From Microcebus murinus (Eukaryota; Chordata; Mammalia; Primates; Cheirogaleidae): a stretch of DNA of 64,000 nt. Both the position numbers and the translations under genes were made by a program. The stretch lies in NCBI RefSeq assembly GCF_040939455.1, contig NC_134110.1, positions 101,027,001 to 101,091,000 of the forward strand, written 5' to 3'. Of the stretch, positions 11,906-24,879 are shown in pieces. The notes under the pieces are model-generated. The model had not been told where the DNA came from, did no database searches, and worked only from the letters and a program-made list of their open reading frames with translations. Positions within the stretch are counted from its first letter, which is position 1. Every line of letters begins with the position of its first letter.

Positions 11906-12339
11906 AAGGCTCTACCCACGGTGTGATTGTTCCAGTCCTGGAAGATGAGGGCTGTGATTTAGGACATTTAGGACACAGTTTAAACTAACTTTTCTTATAA
12001 CCCAACGTATGAAATAAATGCACATGAATCTATACTGTTATAAATAAATGACTGAACAGACAAATAAGTGGGAGAGAAGTGACACTCTACTTGTAGAACA
12101 AGTCCAAATACTACTACCTTCTCCAGGAGATGGAGTTTAGTTCCTCCCACCCTTGGCCGCCTTGGGGACAGGCTAGGCATAGAGGTGAATTTTCAACTAG
12201 CAGAGTAGGGAGGCAAGTAGGAACTCTGCAGTGCAGAGATGTGGCAGAGGTTCACTCCGCACCGGTGACGTCTGAGGGGTCTCACGTACCTGACACAACG
12301 TGATGACGGGGACTTGCCTCTGTGGTGTTCTTTCTAAAA

Positions 12340-12706
12340 GCCCACAACCCCAGACTCATCATGAAGAAAACATCAGAAAAACCCAGATTGTCTGGATCCT
12401 TGGACAGTACCCGTTAAAACTGCTTAGGTCATGGAGACAAGGAAAGGCCGAGAGATCGTCCCAGAGCAGAGGAGAGTAAGGAGACATGGCGACTAAATGC
12501 AGGGTGGTGCCCGCATCGGATCCTGCAACAGGAGGACAACGTGCATAGAAAACCTGGTGAAGTCCAAATAAAGGAATTTAGGGATTTATTTAGTAGTAGT
12601 ATATTAATATCAGTTTCTTGGTTTTGACAAATGTACCATGGTAGCGTTAGATGTTGACCAAAGGTACACAGGAACTCTGTAGTAGCTTTTCAACCTTTCT
12701 GCAAAT
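12340..12706 (+). mobile_element. L1M 3' UTR, left part (split)
   Basis: Sense-strand 3' UTR of an old L1M-type element. Landmarks in order are GGAGACATGGCGACTAAATGCA at 12,480-12,501, GACAAATGTACCATGG at 12,627, GGAACTCTGTAGTAGC at 12,671 and CAACCTTTCTGCAAAT at 12,691. The expected continuation (TTCCAAAATAAAAGTT-like) appears only after 13,270, so an LTR has split the element. Confidence 0.7.
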
Positions 12707-12803
12707 TGTAAGGGAGGGCAAGAAAAATTATTTTACTTTTCTGAGTTCTGAGCTGGGACTCCCATAGCAAAAGGCAGATTAACAAGAGAAAAACAAATAC
12801 GAG

Positions 12804-12809
12804 TTTATT
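12804..12809 (-). terminator. Poly(A) signal of the antisense LTR
   Basis: AATAAA on the minus strand in the context GTTAATAAACTCG, followed by about 97 bases to the LTR end, as expected for R/U5. Confidence 0.45.
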
Positions 12810-12882
12810 AACACGTATATACCTCTCTGGGAGGCACCCAGAGGACATGAGTTACTCTCAAAGAGGTGGCTTAGAACTCTGG

Positions 12883-12890
12883 CTTTTATA
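12883..12890 (-). promoter_or_regulatory. TATA box of the antisense LTR
   Basis: TATAAAAG on the minus strand, about 75 bases upstream of the LTR poly(A) signal. By analogy with intact LTRs it would mark the U3/R boundary. Whether it still directs transcription cannot be told from sequence. Confidence 0.45.
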
Positions 12891-13270
12891 GTATCTTCAA
12901 CAAAGAAAGATGTATTTTTGGAGAAGTGACAAGACAAAGGACCTTGAGTCTGTAGAGTGGCGAATTGTGGGAAGGCAAATATATGGGAAACTAAAGCAAC
13001 ATAAAGGTTAATTAGTAAAGTTTGTTATGTGGATGCCTCTGGTGCCACCTCCAGGCGGATAAGGGTCTAAAGTTGCTGTTTGTGGTCAGCCTTTGTCCTT
13101 CTTGGCAGAGGGGAGGAGGGTATCTTTGCAAATGTGTGTCCTGTTTTAAGCAAATAGGGAGGAGGCAGAGAGCTTTTCTTGTATCTGCTTCTTCTCCATT
13201 GGCTTCAGCCCAAATTAACCCTTATGACAAAGTGGCCTATTTTGGGGGTGGCATATTTTGCTACCCGACA

Positions 13271-13316
13271 TCCAAATTTTTTCCCAAATAAAAGTTATTT
13301 TTCTAAAAAATAGGAA
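13271..13316 (+). mobile_element. L1M 3' end, right part (split)
   Basis: The bases CCAAATTTTTTCCCAAATAA then AAGTTATTT resume the L1 3' terminus interrupted at 12,706, including an AATAAA. Confidence 0.6.
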
Positions 13317-15870
13317 AAACTAAATTTACTTCCTAAGTAAAAGAGTAGGTTATTAGAGCTGTATATTTTTGATATATGCTATAATCTAATTCAAAGTTTG
13401 GTTTTCATTTTTGCAATACAGTATTTTGGTGTCTAGAGTTTTCAGTCTTTGGACACCTTGGGAAATCAAAGTGCTTGTTGAAGCAAGTAGCTGTTGATAA
13501 TCTTCAAACAGCTCAGGTGTGCACAGGCGTGAGACTGAAGGGCAAGCTCAAAGAGCTGATTGAACTTTTTATTTTAAAGAATTTTATTGTGTTCTAGCTA
13601 TGAGTAGCTCCCTGCCTAGGGCAGCAATACTGCTGATTAAAGGCTAGCAGTCAGAAAGGAAGAAGCAGACATACTTAGAAAATGCTGATCTGTTCAGGCC
13701 ACAGGACTCCCACTTTTGGCTCCCAGAGGCCCTGATGGGGCGAAGTGGCTGGGGCGGCAGGAGAAGAGGAGGGAGGGAAGGCAAACTGGTATGCCTGCAC
13801 CAGTGTCCCAACTCCACCCTTCTACAGGCCACCCTGCCTACCTGTCACTAGCATCTTGACTCTCCCATTTCCCAGAGGCCCGTGTGCCTGCTGTGTGCAG
13901 ACCTGCCCAACTTTAGCCCTGAGAGCTGCACCATGTCCTGGAGACGGAGGGAGCCTCGGGGCCTTGGCTTCTGCTGCACAGAGGTGCTGGACAGGGCGTG
14001 ACTCTGCAGCTAGAGTTGCAGAGCTCTGGAGCTAGAGAATCTTTTTCTCCAGAAGCAGTTATAAAGTTAGCTGCTTCAGCACCTAAAAAATGGTATATTA
14101 TACTATCTCATAAATTCACAGATTAATTTGTGAAGGCTAAGGAAAATAAGCAGCATTTGATAGCACTATTTCTCTATGAAAATGCATCTCAAACTCTGAG
14201 ACCTCAATTTATAATAAATAATTTGCAACATTTAGAAGCTGGGAGCTGTTTGACCAAATGAAATTATGGGTCCCGATATCTGAAGGAGGAAGTTACAAGC
14301 CTTGGTCTACATCATGAAAAAAAAATCAATTTGGTTTCCTATAGGGACAATTTAAGAGGAAGAGAGATAAAAATGGAAACAAACCGGGTAGGCCATGTAG
14401 GACAGCTCTTCCTAACTATAAGTGCCGCGGCAACTCTCGGTCAGGGCTTGAGTTTCATGACATTCAAGCAGGGGCATTGCTAGGTAGAGAGTGTGTCTTT
14501 AATAAGCATATGGGTATTGCAGGAAGTTGGAAAACAAGACTGAGACATGAAATAATTTGGTACTTTTGTATTATGGAACCCTTTTTCAAAATGGAACCAT
14601 CTATCTTCATTTTCCTTCCCGCATGGCAACAATGTGTTATACATTTTTCATGAGCATTGAATGGGTACACAGATAAGTATCTTCCTATGGTGCAAGCCGA
14701 AGAATGGGATTTAAATTATGAGTTTTCTCTGTAGGAAACTACTCTAAAACAGAAAGTGACATTCATAATCTGATAGTATCAGTATATATTTGGGAAGATG
14801 AGCATTCTTTATTTCCCTTTGCCATGAAAAAGCAAAGAAACTCAAAACTCAAGAAACTTTCTTCATTCACCAGATAATACCTTTTAAAATCCTACTGAGT
14901 TTCATACCTCTGAACTATTCTTTGGTCTGAACTATTCTGTGGTCAATGGGTTGGCATCCTCTGACAAGCTATAGAATAAAAATATATTATATTTTTTATT
15001 AGAGTGAGGGAAAATTAAAGTGCAACTTTCATTTCCTGCAAAGAAAACAGCTCACAGCTTTTTAGGCTGAGTGAAGGACATGCATTAGGAAAGCTCCATT
15101 CCAGACACTTCTGTTTCAGAGCTGTGACTCTGGACTTGGACAATGATTAAGAAATGGAGAGCGGTGATCAGTTAATCTTCTAATCTGCCCTTTCCCCTAA
15201 GGTTCAATCACTGCTTTCTGTATTGGAAAATCGCGTTTGCTTTGCCGCACGCAGGCCATTGAGAGTTCCTTAGGGCAGTTAGCCCCGCAGCGCACACAGA
15301 GCTGGAATGGCGTGCGTGCGAGGCGGGTGAAGAAGCCAAATTCTGAAACGTCTTAAATAAATCTCAAGTGGGCGTTGTAATGTGAGTGTCTTGTGGCAGC
15401 GTCTCCAATAGAAGGGTTAGGAAATCCACTGGGTAGAGTCCCTTTTACATATTCCTGCCCCAGAACATGTTGCCCACCAGGGGAACTGTTGACTCACTCA
15501 GCTCCTGATGCAGGGTCCCCTCAGCAGCTGAGACTTAGGGTACAGAAGTGAAGGTAGAGGCCTGTTTGGATGGAAGAGTCCAGTCAGAGCTCTCTGACAT
15601 CATGCCTGCCAACATCATGCAACTAACTAGGAAACGACAGGCCTCCACTTCAGCTCACTAGTGAGCTTTTTCGAAATTGTATATAATCAAAGTCTCAGCA
15701 ATGCCCCAGACTTACATTCCCTCTCCTACTTCCTGCCTTACTACTAACAATCTACTTCATACAATCAGAAATAGAGACTATTCATAGGAAAATAAAAGGA
15801 GAGGACATTTTTGGCATTTATCTTGGGTTTACCTGGTAATTATACCTTCCACTGGGGACACTGAATATGT
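13317..15870. other. Unassigned non-coding DNA
   Basis: No recognisable gene or named repeat. A GC-richer patch at 13,720-14,030 has chance open frames on both strands. Positions 15,180-15,400 form a non-repetitive block with CpG-bearing words (AAAATCGCGTTTGC, CCGCACGCAGG), noted as a possible regulatory segment. A perfect 16-base palindrome, AGCTCACTAGTGAGCT, lies at 15,652-15,667. Confidence 0.4.
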
Positions 15871-16085
15871 GACAATATGCATATGCATATAATTGTTATT
15901 TCTTTTCTCAGCATCAAGTATTCTGTGAATCCCCTGTGTGTCAAAGTTTGTGTAAATGTGTTTGTGCATGGAATGTCCATCTCACACATCAGATTTTCCA
16001 AAGGGTTCTGTCACAGAAGTTCAAGAATCATTGTTAAATCCCACACCTGTAATTGTAATTTGTTTTGTGTCTGTGTAATGTATGT

Positions 16086-16148
16086 GACACACACACGTAT
16101 ATACATATCTATGGATGACAGATTAGTGTATATATATATATATATATG
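16086..16148 (+). repeat. (CA)n/(TA)n simple repeats
   Basis: A short ACACACAC run at about 16,088 followed by an uninterrupted TA run at about 16,128-16,147. Alternating pyrimidine-purine DNA of this type is usually length-variable. Confidence 0.85.
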
Positions 16149-16149
16149 T

Positions 16150-17690
16150 CTTAAAGTCAGTTGTTAAACTGTACATGTTCCATTCTCTAATATTGGCTTA
16201 GTTCTCAGATATTCTCTTTTTTCCCTCTGAAATTTTAGATTTGAAGATCCACTTTAGGTATATTTAGGAAGCAATTTCCACACCCACCATTTCAAGATAC
16301 ATGTGGCGGTTAAACCAGTTGAGAACCACGGCAGGTGTTTGCAAGTGGCTCAGTCCTGTGCAATAAATACCAGTCACGGTGTCTGTGACAGAGACCTGAA
16401 GATAAATACCCAAGGTCAGGCCAACATATCGTCAGGGTCCAAGGCTGGGGAGAGGGCCGTGGCAGCAATCGGAGCCTGGGTGCCCTTCTCCAGCCACCTG
16501 CAGGTGACACAAATTTTGTTTGTCCTGATTTAAAGGTGCTGCTTATCTTGAAATAAATTCAGAGGAGCCCGGTGGAGCCCTAGTCCGGTGTCTGGGCAGA
16601 GTACGTTTTCTGTGGGATGCAGAGAAGCATCCCTATGCTGCCTCCAAACCACACGCTCATCAGTAAAACTCACTCATGGGATATTTTCAGGAAGACAAGG
16701 GATACTAAATAAAAAGTATCATTATTTGACAGATGTTACTGACTTTACACATAAATATTTTGCCTGACCTGGGCTCTATTTCTTGGTTTAAAATTCCTTT
16801 CCTTAATATATTTATGAGAATGAGCATTTTCTACAAAGAAAATGAGAAGAAACTCACTATATAAATATAAAATGGAAGAGCAGTAAAGTCAACATGTGAA
16901 TAAATAAGTTCAAATGTAAGCTACATATAAAAATATATAACTAATCTAGGATGACTTCATAGAACTTTCAAAACCAAACCTAAAAGACTTCAGATATTCA
17001 TGATTGGAGCCAACTGTAAATAGCACATATAGATATAATTAAAGACATTTAAAAGAATATATTTCAAATTTATAGATTCCAACATAGCAATCATCCTTTC
17101 TAAAATATCATTTAATCTTACTTTTTAACTTGTTGGAAACTTCCTCATTATATATAAATTATTTCAAAGTTACTTTCAAAATCAGTGACATCAAATCCAC
17201 CCTAGAAAAAGGTCTTAATGAGAAAATAATAATTTAAATGGTTTTGAGCATATCAGATATAACTTTGATGTCAATTACATTTATAAAGAAAAGCCTTATA
17301 ATCACAATACCTTTGAGGAAAAAATGTTCTTGGCATGATACTAAACACGTAAGAGCTGCTCTAATTGTGTTTAATATTTTGGGCATAGTGTCAAATTCCT
17401 GTGGTATTGAAAATTACATTGGGAAAGCTTTTTTCCAAAGTGGTTTCTAAAACAAATAAGGCCTGTACACAACAGACATGCACACATTGCTGTAATCCAA
17501 TGTGAAGCAAAAGGCTTCTCCATGCAAAGAGGAAGATAATGAACCGGCCAGAGCTCAACCCCAGACAGGAGCCAAAGGACACAGCTAGCAGGACACACGG
17601 TACCCACAGTGGGCTGCAAGCTCAGGTGTGATGCAGCAAACTGTTGGCCCTGGGATATAAACGCTCGTGTGGCGCCAACAGCAGGAAATC
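16150..17690. other. Unassigned AT-rich DNA
   Basis: Mostly AT-rich sequence with no repeat I can name. A moderately GC-rich patch lies at 16,300-16,620. Short open frames only, none with protein features. Confidence 0.4.
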
Positions 17691-17699
17691 CTCGCTCAA

Positions 17700-17960
17700 G
17701 AATCACTTATCAATTCATTGGTTGAATCATTCAATCATTTGCTCAGCAGATGGCATTTGGAAGTTTGCTATTTGCCAGACACTATGCTAGGTGCTGAGGG
17801 ATATCACCTCCTGCCGTAGGAAGATTTCGGTCTGGTGGGAGAGAAAACAAGTCACTGTAATATAGGGCAGTGAGCAGTACGATAGGACAACTGGTTCCTA
17901 TCGGAGCATGGATGCCAAGACAGAGTCTTGTCATAAGCCTCAGTGAGCACAGGTGGGACA
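17700..17960 (-). mobile_element. L2-type LINE 3' end, antisense
   Basis: TCATTCAATCATTTGCTCAG followed by ATTTGCCAGACACTATGCTA and GGTGCTGAGG is the reversed L2 3' end (tail repeats, then the decayed form of a TGTGCCAGGCACTGTGCTA-type word). Confidence 0.6.
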
Positions 17961-18139
17961 AGGGGCTGTTAAAAGCCACCGTGTGGGCACCTAGTGGTAC
18001 TTAAATTCACACCTGGTGGCTTCTAGACTATTCAGGGGGCAATATAAATACCCTAGTTATTATCTGTTTTAAAGCACCGATATCTAGCAGGTCATGGTTT
18101 AAAGTTCCAGTAAGAACCATGAGAAATGCCAGCCACAAT

Positions 18140-18430
18140 AGTTACTACTGTTTATTAAGGGCTAGTTATGTACCAGGAATTAGGACAAACGCTTTAAGAG
18201 CATCATTTTACCTCATAGCCAGACTCTGTCTTAGGAATTTACCATGTATTATTTTTACTACTTAAAACCATCCTGTAAGGTTGTTATTATTATTCCCATT
18301 TTCTATGCGGGAAAACAAAAGATAAGTGAAGTTTAATAACATGTTCCACCTTGTATATGGCAGACTCAGGATTCACCCCTGGGTCTACCTAGAAGTAAAT
18401 CTCCCTCTTTCCATTGCATTGTACATCAAA
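18140..18430 (-). mobile_element. MIR SINE, antisense
   Basis: TTTATTAAGGGCTAGTTATG, TTATTATTCCCATTTTCTAT and GGCAGACTCAGGATTC occur in the order expected for a reversed MIR. Well diverged. Confidence 0.65.
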
Positions 18431-18699
18431 ATACTCCTGTCTCGAGGATGATTAAGTCAGAACCTGGGGTTATAAAGCCAACTGCAGGCAAACTTTGAAG
18501 AATTCAGGAGAAATGAAGTGAAAGTGGACGTGCAGCATATGTTAAACATCTTTGATTCAGGTAACAGTAATATTAATAACAAAAACAATCACGATAGCAA
18601 CTCTATTTCACTGGACTTGAACTATGTACTGATCATAAAGTGATAGCAAACATTTAGTATTTTTACCTAACCAATACCTAGTCTTCCTTTTTCTGATAA

Positions 18700-19107
18700 C
18701 AGAACCTCATTTATTTCAGGGGTAATACATCTATCCACCTTGGACTCCTAGCCAAAACTTTAGACGTGAGTGCATGACCTTAGCCACACAAGGTCATGAC
18801 TTTTTTCTTATAGTTGCCACGTGACCCAGATCAGGCCAATTCAGAGTCATCTTAAGGACTTTTCCTGGTGTTATCCACAAAAATACCCATGTTGGTCAGA
18901 AAAAACACCCAACCTGGAATTATACCTTACCGGCCTGAGAAGAGTATGCTTGAGAAAGACCTGCAGACAAAAGCAGATCTCAGAGTTAGAAAGACAAAAC
19001 TTTGGTGGCATCTGCATCATGCATGGAGCCAGCCCTACCCGAAATTTTGCAGTTAAATGAGCCAATACAGTCCCAGCTAGATTGGGTTTCTGTCCTTTGC
19101 AATTCAG
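18700..19107 (+). mobile_element. Ancient interspersed repeat, family unsure
   Basis: Two blocks look familiar from old mammalian repeats: GCCACGTGACCCAGATCAGG at 18,817 and, at the end, AAATGAGCCAATACAG followed by GATTGGGTTTCTGTCC (19,056-19,096). The second resembles the end of an LTR-like element, with AATACA in the place of a poly(A) signal. The class is uncertain. Confidence 0.4.
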
Positions 19108-21268
19108 AGGCCCCTCTAATGTTCCATTCTAACAATGCCCATGCACTAGCTCACGTTACTACATCTAATCGTTGCAGCCGTGCTCTAGCCACCGCCATTG
19201 CTACCACCAGAGGCATCACTGGGAGTGGGTGCAGGTGAGTCTTCCTTCACACGGCTGCAGATGCTCTGCCAGCTCTTTCTGGATTCTACTCAGGGGAAAG
19301 AAGAGGTGAACGGGTACAAGGTGTGGTTCCTAAACAAGCTTTCTTAGTTTTTTTTACTCCTTTGTACCAACCCAGCTTTCACTCTTGACATTGCAGATAG
19401 TTGAATTGAAGTTCTGACGGGATCATGGGGAAGAGCTCTAGGAGCCAGTGTTCCTGGCCAATCCTGGGTCCCTCCATACTGTCATTCTCACTGAGACCAG
19501 AACCTCTGAGTCTCTGCAGCGGGGTTCAGGCTGTCTGCAGAGCCATGGCCCTGGCTGTTTGCGTGCCTGGCTGGGATCAGGAGCACAGGCTCACATCCCC
19601 ACTAATGTGTGTGCCTTCCCCAGTCAAGAAGGTTCCATAGCAGGACGCCTGGGCCATGCCTGCACATTACTATCCTTTTTACTCTCACTCCCTGATTTCA
19701 TTCTCTTTGGCATGAGCCTACCACCAACGTGGTGGGGTCTGGACAGGTTCTAGCGCCTGTCCTCTCGTACCTCCTCACAGACCTGGAGCCAGCTCGGCCC
19801 TTCACGCCCTGGCCCTCAGGCTCCTGGGCCTGGTACTCCAGCCGTCATGGGAAACTCCTTGTCTGCTGCCTCATCTTTCTTTCTTACCTCTGCTCTGTCC
19901 AGGGCCACCTCAGGCCCCTTAGCCAGATTTTAAAGGCTTTGAACTGCTAACAGCATCAGCGGAGTCCTGGTCCCTGTCCTCTCACACACCTTTGTGGCTG
20001 CAATGTAGGTGCACAAGTGGCTTGATCAGAGGACAATACTAGAGACTGGGTCACGTGATCCACCTGCCTGGGGCCTAAGACCCGAGCACAGCTGAAGCAA
20101 AATATACTGTCACACCACTTATGATATAAATAAATTTAGTCACCATTAAGTGTGTGAGCAAGAGGTCATAGACATGGATTTTCTTCTTTTTTAATGTGAA
20201 TCTTGTGCTCTTTACTATATGTATTTATAAACAACTAAATATAAAGGCTACAAGGTGATTTCCAACACAGTTGCCAATTTCTCCTTCTTAAGGAACTAGT
20301 TAAAACTCTCGAATCCTGATGCTAAGGGAATATTTTACAGCTAGATCTAGACCCGCTACTCTGTGTCCCACCTGAAGTTGTTCAGCCCAGTTAGGACTTG
20401 GGTATCTGCTCTTTCCTACAGGAATTTATTGTCGAGCTCTTAGTTTTTGCTTATGCTCTTTCTCAAAACTTGGTCCATAATAATTGTCTTTTCTCTCCCT
20501 TTTCTGACCTCTTTCTCTCTCCTCTCATGACCCTGCTTCATAATCACAGGAATGAGGAAGAAATGCCAGGGCTACTATGATAGTTGATGGACAAAGGGAT
20601 GAAAGGACTTGGAAAGTGGGCGTCCTGGACAGGATATGCAACATCAGCAAACTCCATTTACCAAAGCAATAAAAGCTTGCTCTGGGAGAGCCGCCAGCAA
20701 ACCTAAGAAGCACAGCAGTGTTTGGCTTCTTTAGGCCAGGTTTGACGATAGGAGATCCCATTAAAGAAGTGGGCTTCCTAATAACAATGGCAAGAATGGA
20801 ATATCTAAATGATAGAAGCCAGATGGCTGCCCTTAACCATCACAGGCAAGGGGGGGAGCTTTTATCCATAATAAGCAGTGATATCAAGTGACACCCAGGG
20901 GTGCTGGACGGGCAGAGAGCTACAAAGGTGATTAACAGAACATGGCAGTCTAGAGACAGGATGGATGGGCAGCCAACAATCGTGCAACTTGCTCTGTAAA
21001 ATTAAAAGAGAACAAACAAGGATCGAAGATTTGGAGGTCAGCCACCCCAGTGAAATTCACAACCCATTACACCAGTTCTAGACCAGAGCCAATTTTTAGA
21101 TCTAAAAGCCACTGACTGAATGAGAAATCAGGTCTTCAGAAGGTGCCTGCCAAACGATGACAAGTGAGTGCAGGGATTGCTCTAGTTCTTCTCCAAAGGG
21201 ACCTATGCTCATTGACTTGTGCAATCAGATACTTTGGGGAAAAAAGAATATCCATCAAGTTTTGTGTT
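19108..21268. other. Unassigned non-coding DNA
   Basis: Moderate GC around 19,400-19,960, AT-rich elsewhere. Several 60-100 codon open frames, none with recognisable motifs. No repeat identified by eye. Confidence 0.4.
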
Positions 21269-21269
21269 G

Positions 21270-22262
21270 ACAGGTTTACTGAGGTAAAATTAACATAGAG
21301 TAAATTGCACATATTAAGTGTACAATTTGATAGGCCCTAACATATGTGTACATTCATGACGATCATGAAAACTAAGATAATGAACATAACCATCACTCCC
21401 AAAAGTTTCCTCATGTCCTTTGGCAACCCCAGCCCTGTCCCCAGGCAACCGCTGATCTGTTGTCTGTCACAAGGTAATCCTTTACACTTTCTGCAATTTT
21501 ATATAAATGGAATCACACACTATGTACTCCATTTTGCCTGGCTTCTTTCACTGAGCATAATTATTTAGAGATTCTGTATGAATTAATAATTCATTATTTT
21601 TTTTCTATTGCTGGGAAGCATTCTATTATATAGAAATAGAATAATTTGTTTATCTATTTACCTGTGCATGGGCATTTGGATTGTTTCCAGTTTGGGATTA
21701 TTACAAACAAAGTTAATATGAGCATTCATGTCCAAGGCTTTATGTGGACAAATGCGTTCATTTCTCTTTGGTTAAGTATCTAGAACTGAAAAGAATATAA
21801 CAAAGAAACTAGCAAACTAGTTTTGAAAGTGGTTGTACCATTTTACGTTCCCATCTGCACTGTAGAGAAGTTCTAGTTCCTTCATATCTTTATCAATACT
21901 TGATATAGTCAGTTTTTAAAATTTTAGACATGATAATACATGTATAGCTATCTCTTTGTGGTTTTAATTTGCATTTTCTCATGGTCTAATATTTATGTTT
22001 TCCTGTACTTATTTGCCATCTGTCTTCTTTGATGAAGTGTCTATTCACATCTTCTGTCCATTTTTAAAGTAGATTGTTAATTTTCTTACTACTGATGCAA
22101 ATCTTTTACCAGATACATGATTTAAAATATTTCTAATGAAAGTTTTTATTTTGATGAAGTCCGTTATATCGAAGTTTGTTTTTTTTTATTGGATCATGTT
22201 TTTCTTATCCTATTTAGGAAACTTTTGTCTCAGTGGAGATCACAAACATGTCTTTCAGTATT
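21270..22262 (-). mobile_element. L1M 3' part, antisense
   Basis: The reverse complement of an old L1 3' region, about 1 kb, colinear with the L1MB-L1MD type. Landmarks on +: TTTACTGAGGTAAAATTAAC (21,275), AATTTTATATAAATGGAATC (21,495), TTGGATTGTTTCCAGTTTGG (21,677), GGTTGTACCATTTTACGTTC (21,832) and a TTTTGATGAAGTCCGTTATA block (22,150). Many lesions; no usable frame. Confidence 0.85.
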
Positions 22263-22639
22263 TTAAAGAATGGTGGTGGGAGGGGATGATGAGTATAAAG
22301 TCTTGCCTTGTGTAACAGTGAGTCTTATTCCTGGAATTTCACCCTAAGAAAAGATGCCTAACAAAATACAGAAAGACTAATCCTAGTTGTCCACCCACAT
22401 TTGCCTCTTTAGGCCTGAAACCCTCCTTCTGCCAGTTCCTGGAAGTGCCTAGACCCTTGTCTAGACGCCACCATGGCCCTACCCACTATCCATGAGTCTC
22501 TGCAGGTGTCCAGCATCTCTCCAGACTCCATCTGTTCATACGACCCTCGCCATACAGCTCTTTGTCACAAAAGAGGAAATATCCTTCAAGCTATCTCCTT
22601 ATTGACTAGAAATAACTGGGCAAATAGAAAGGGACATAA

Positions 22640-23510
22640 AAGAAAGTATGTGCAAAATATTTAAAGAGGAAAAAATGGCTTTTATATAATAAAAGCAGAA
22701 AGTTATAAAATAAGAATGGGCTACTATGAAAAGTATCAAGTAAGGAATTTAGGAAAAGCATATGGTAGTTGAAATAAAAAGTTAATAAAATAGACAGCTT
22801 AATTGGCAAAGGTAAGAAAGCTAAAAAGAGAATCAGTTAATTGGAAAAATAAAAAAAAAAAGTAAGATAGATTCAAGGAGGGAATCTTTCAGGACATGAC
22901 CCAAAATAAAATAAATAGAAGGTAAATAAGTTAAGGGAAGGAGAGTAGAGTAAGAAATTTTAACTCACATCAAATAGCAATGCCTGAAAAAGAAAATAAA
23001 GTATGGAGGATAGGTAGTATTCAAAGACATTGTGACTGTGAGTTTTCCAGAAATTAGGAAAGACATAGACTTCAGACAGAAAGAATTCATCTAGTAGGAT
23101 ATTTTCTAACAATCCACACTTAGAATAGTTGAAATTTCAGATCATCCAGGACAAAGAAAAACTGTGGAAATTCTCCACAGAGAAAAACTAAATTAAGTCA
23201 AAATTGTTCAATCATTCCAATTAATAGCATATTTCCCATCTGTAGTGATTTCAGAAGACAAATAATATCTTTGCAGTGCTAAAGAAAAATTATTGTAAGC
23301 CTAGACAAAATATTACCTAAGGATAAGGACAAAATAAAGACAGATTAAAAAAATAAAAGGACTTAAAAATTTACCACCTACAGATAATTTCTGAAAAATA
23401 TACTAATGGTTGTACCTCTGTAAGAACAAACTATAAACCAGAAAGACAATGTAGGATGGAAGAAGAACAACCCCAAATCATGCACATATAAGAAAAAAAT
23501 TGAAAAGAAG
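22640..23510 (+). mobile_element. HAL1/old L1 ORF1-like relic
   Basis: A-rich sense-strand sequence with weak similarity to the ORF1 end of HAL1 or ancient L1: TCTTTGCAGTGCTAAAGAAA at 23,269 in place of the usual AAAGTGCTGAAAGAAAA word, then GGACAAAATAAAGACAGATT at 23,327. No frame is open. The 5' limit is arbitrary because the A-rich composition makes similarity hard to judge by eye. Confidence 0.5.
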
Positions 23511-23539
23511 GAAGAGAGAAAGGGAGAGACCAGATTAGG

Positions 23540-23630
23540 AATCAGTCTTTGGGCAGTTTCTTTTTCTGTCTCTGAATCTTAGTTCTCTCATCTGTAAAAT
23601 GGAAAGATTAGCTATTAACTCACAACTTAA
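23540..23630 (+). mobile_element. MIR fragment
   Basis: GGGCAGTTTCTTTTTCTGTC then CTCATCTGTAAAATGGAAAG is the central MIR segment in sense orientation. Confidence 0.65.
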
Positions 23631-23899
23631 TTTACAGAGAATTGCACACAGTTTTCCATTATCAATATCTTGAATTCTTTTACTTTGATGTTATTTAGAT
23701 TGCATATCCTTTTTCTCTTGCTATATTTGATTGCATATCCTCTATTTAAGATTCTTCTTGATCCCTGCAGCTAGCATAGCAAGCGTTCATCATCATTAGA
23801 TTGTTGCTTGACTAAGATGACACTGATATTCATATACACTTAGAACCGAACATACACACACACGGACAGATGTGGCTGTCCATCTCCTTGGCCACAGTA

Positions 23900-24265
23900 T
23901 CCAACTTTTCAGAGCATGTCAACCAGGATTTGTTAAGGCATGCCAGGTTAGCAAGCAACCTCCAGGCCTCAGTAGCTTAAAACAACCAGTGTTAATTTCC
24001 CACTCATGCTTTATGCCCGTTGCAGGCCTGCCGAGGGCTCAGCTCAGAACAGCTCTCATCGGCTCAGCAGCCACTCTCTTGAAATGTGTGGTGAGCGCCA
24101 AAGGAACAGAGAGAGAAACACAGATCCCACACCACGCTTACAGCTTCTATTTCCATTCACATTGGTCAAACATGTCTCATCATCACACCTAACTCGGGCT
24201 ACCTGCTATATTTCTACAAGGAGAATCAGAGACATCTGGTGAATACCGACAGCATGACTAGCTAC
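23900..24265 (-). mobile_element. Probable LTR of the MaLR/ERVL group, antisense
   Basis: CAGTAGCTTAAAACAACCAG followed by TTTCCCACTCATGCTTTATG and, later, CACATTGGTCAAACATGTC is the order seen in reversed MLT/MaLR-type LTRs. Diverged, and the family is uncertain. Confidence 0.4.
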
Positions 24266-24879
24266 CGCACACGGGTGGGATAATTTCCCCTTCGCGTCTT
24301 GAAGTACGTGCTGGCACAATCCAGTTTAATCTCCTTCCATAACAAAGGCTCCTATTTTCCATTTTCCTCATAGTTGATTCTGCCTAGAAACCTTCGTCTC
24401 ACCCTGAAACATAGCAAAAGATGTTAACTCCCCTTTGGTGACAAGGACACAGGCCACCTCTTCCACCAGAAGATGAGAGTGTTGCCGGAGGGAAAGATCC
24501 CTTTCGTTCTTTCCCGATTACCCTGTGAATTAGAAAATGAACATAATTAATATCTCAATGGGATATGTGGCCATATTAAATTCTCAATAAACCTGTGCAT
24601 TCTTTTAAAAACTCAATAAATTTACCATAGGAAGTTTTACTAGTTGTTATTACTATAAGAACTTATAACCAAATTTTGATTAAAAAGTAATCCTCATCTT
24701 CTTATCAGTGAACCACAAAAATAAAATTTAATTTATTTTAATATTATTTAATTTATTTAAAAATTTATTTTAGACTTCATTAGCTCATTGCTTTTTAATT
24801 TCCTCAAGTATTATCTAAGATGTATGTAAGTATTTATTCTGTTTGTGGTTTGGAGCTTGCTTGAGGTAATCTATACTGT

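Larger units (their letters stand above)
12707..13270 (-). mobile_element. Solitary retroviral LTR, antisense, nested in L1
   Basis: On the minus strand it begins TGTCGGG (13,270) and ends near TTACA (12,707), giving TG...CA ends. It has a TATA box (TATAAAAG, minus, 12,883-12,890) and a poly(A) signal (AATAAA, minus, 12,804-12,809) about 97 bases before its 3' end, in the order expected of an LTR. The bases CAAAT occur at both junctions (12,702 and 13,273), a possible degenerate target duplication. No retroviral genes accompany it. The family name is not resolved. Confidence 0.65.

Noticed and set aside
15652..15667. 16-base perfect palindrome as an operator or recombination site
   Set aside because: A single short palindrome with no partner site or related context is expected by chance in 64 kb of this composition.
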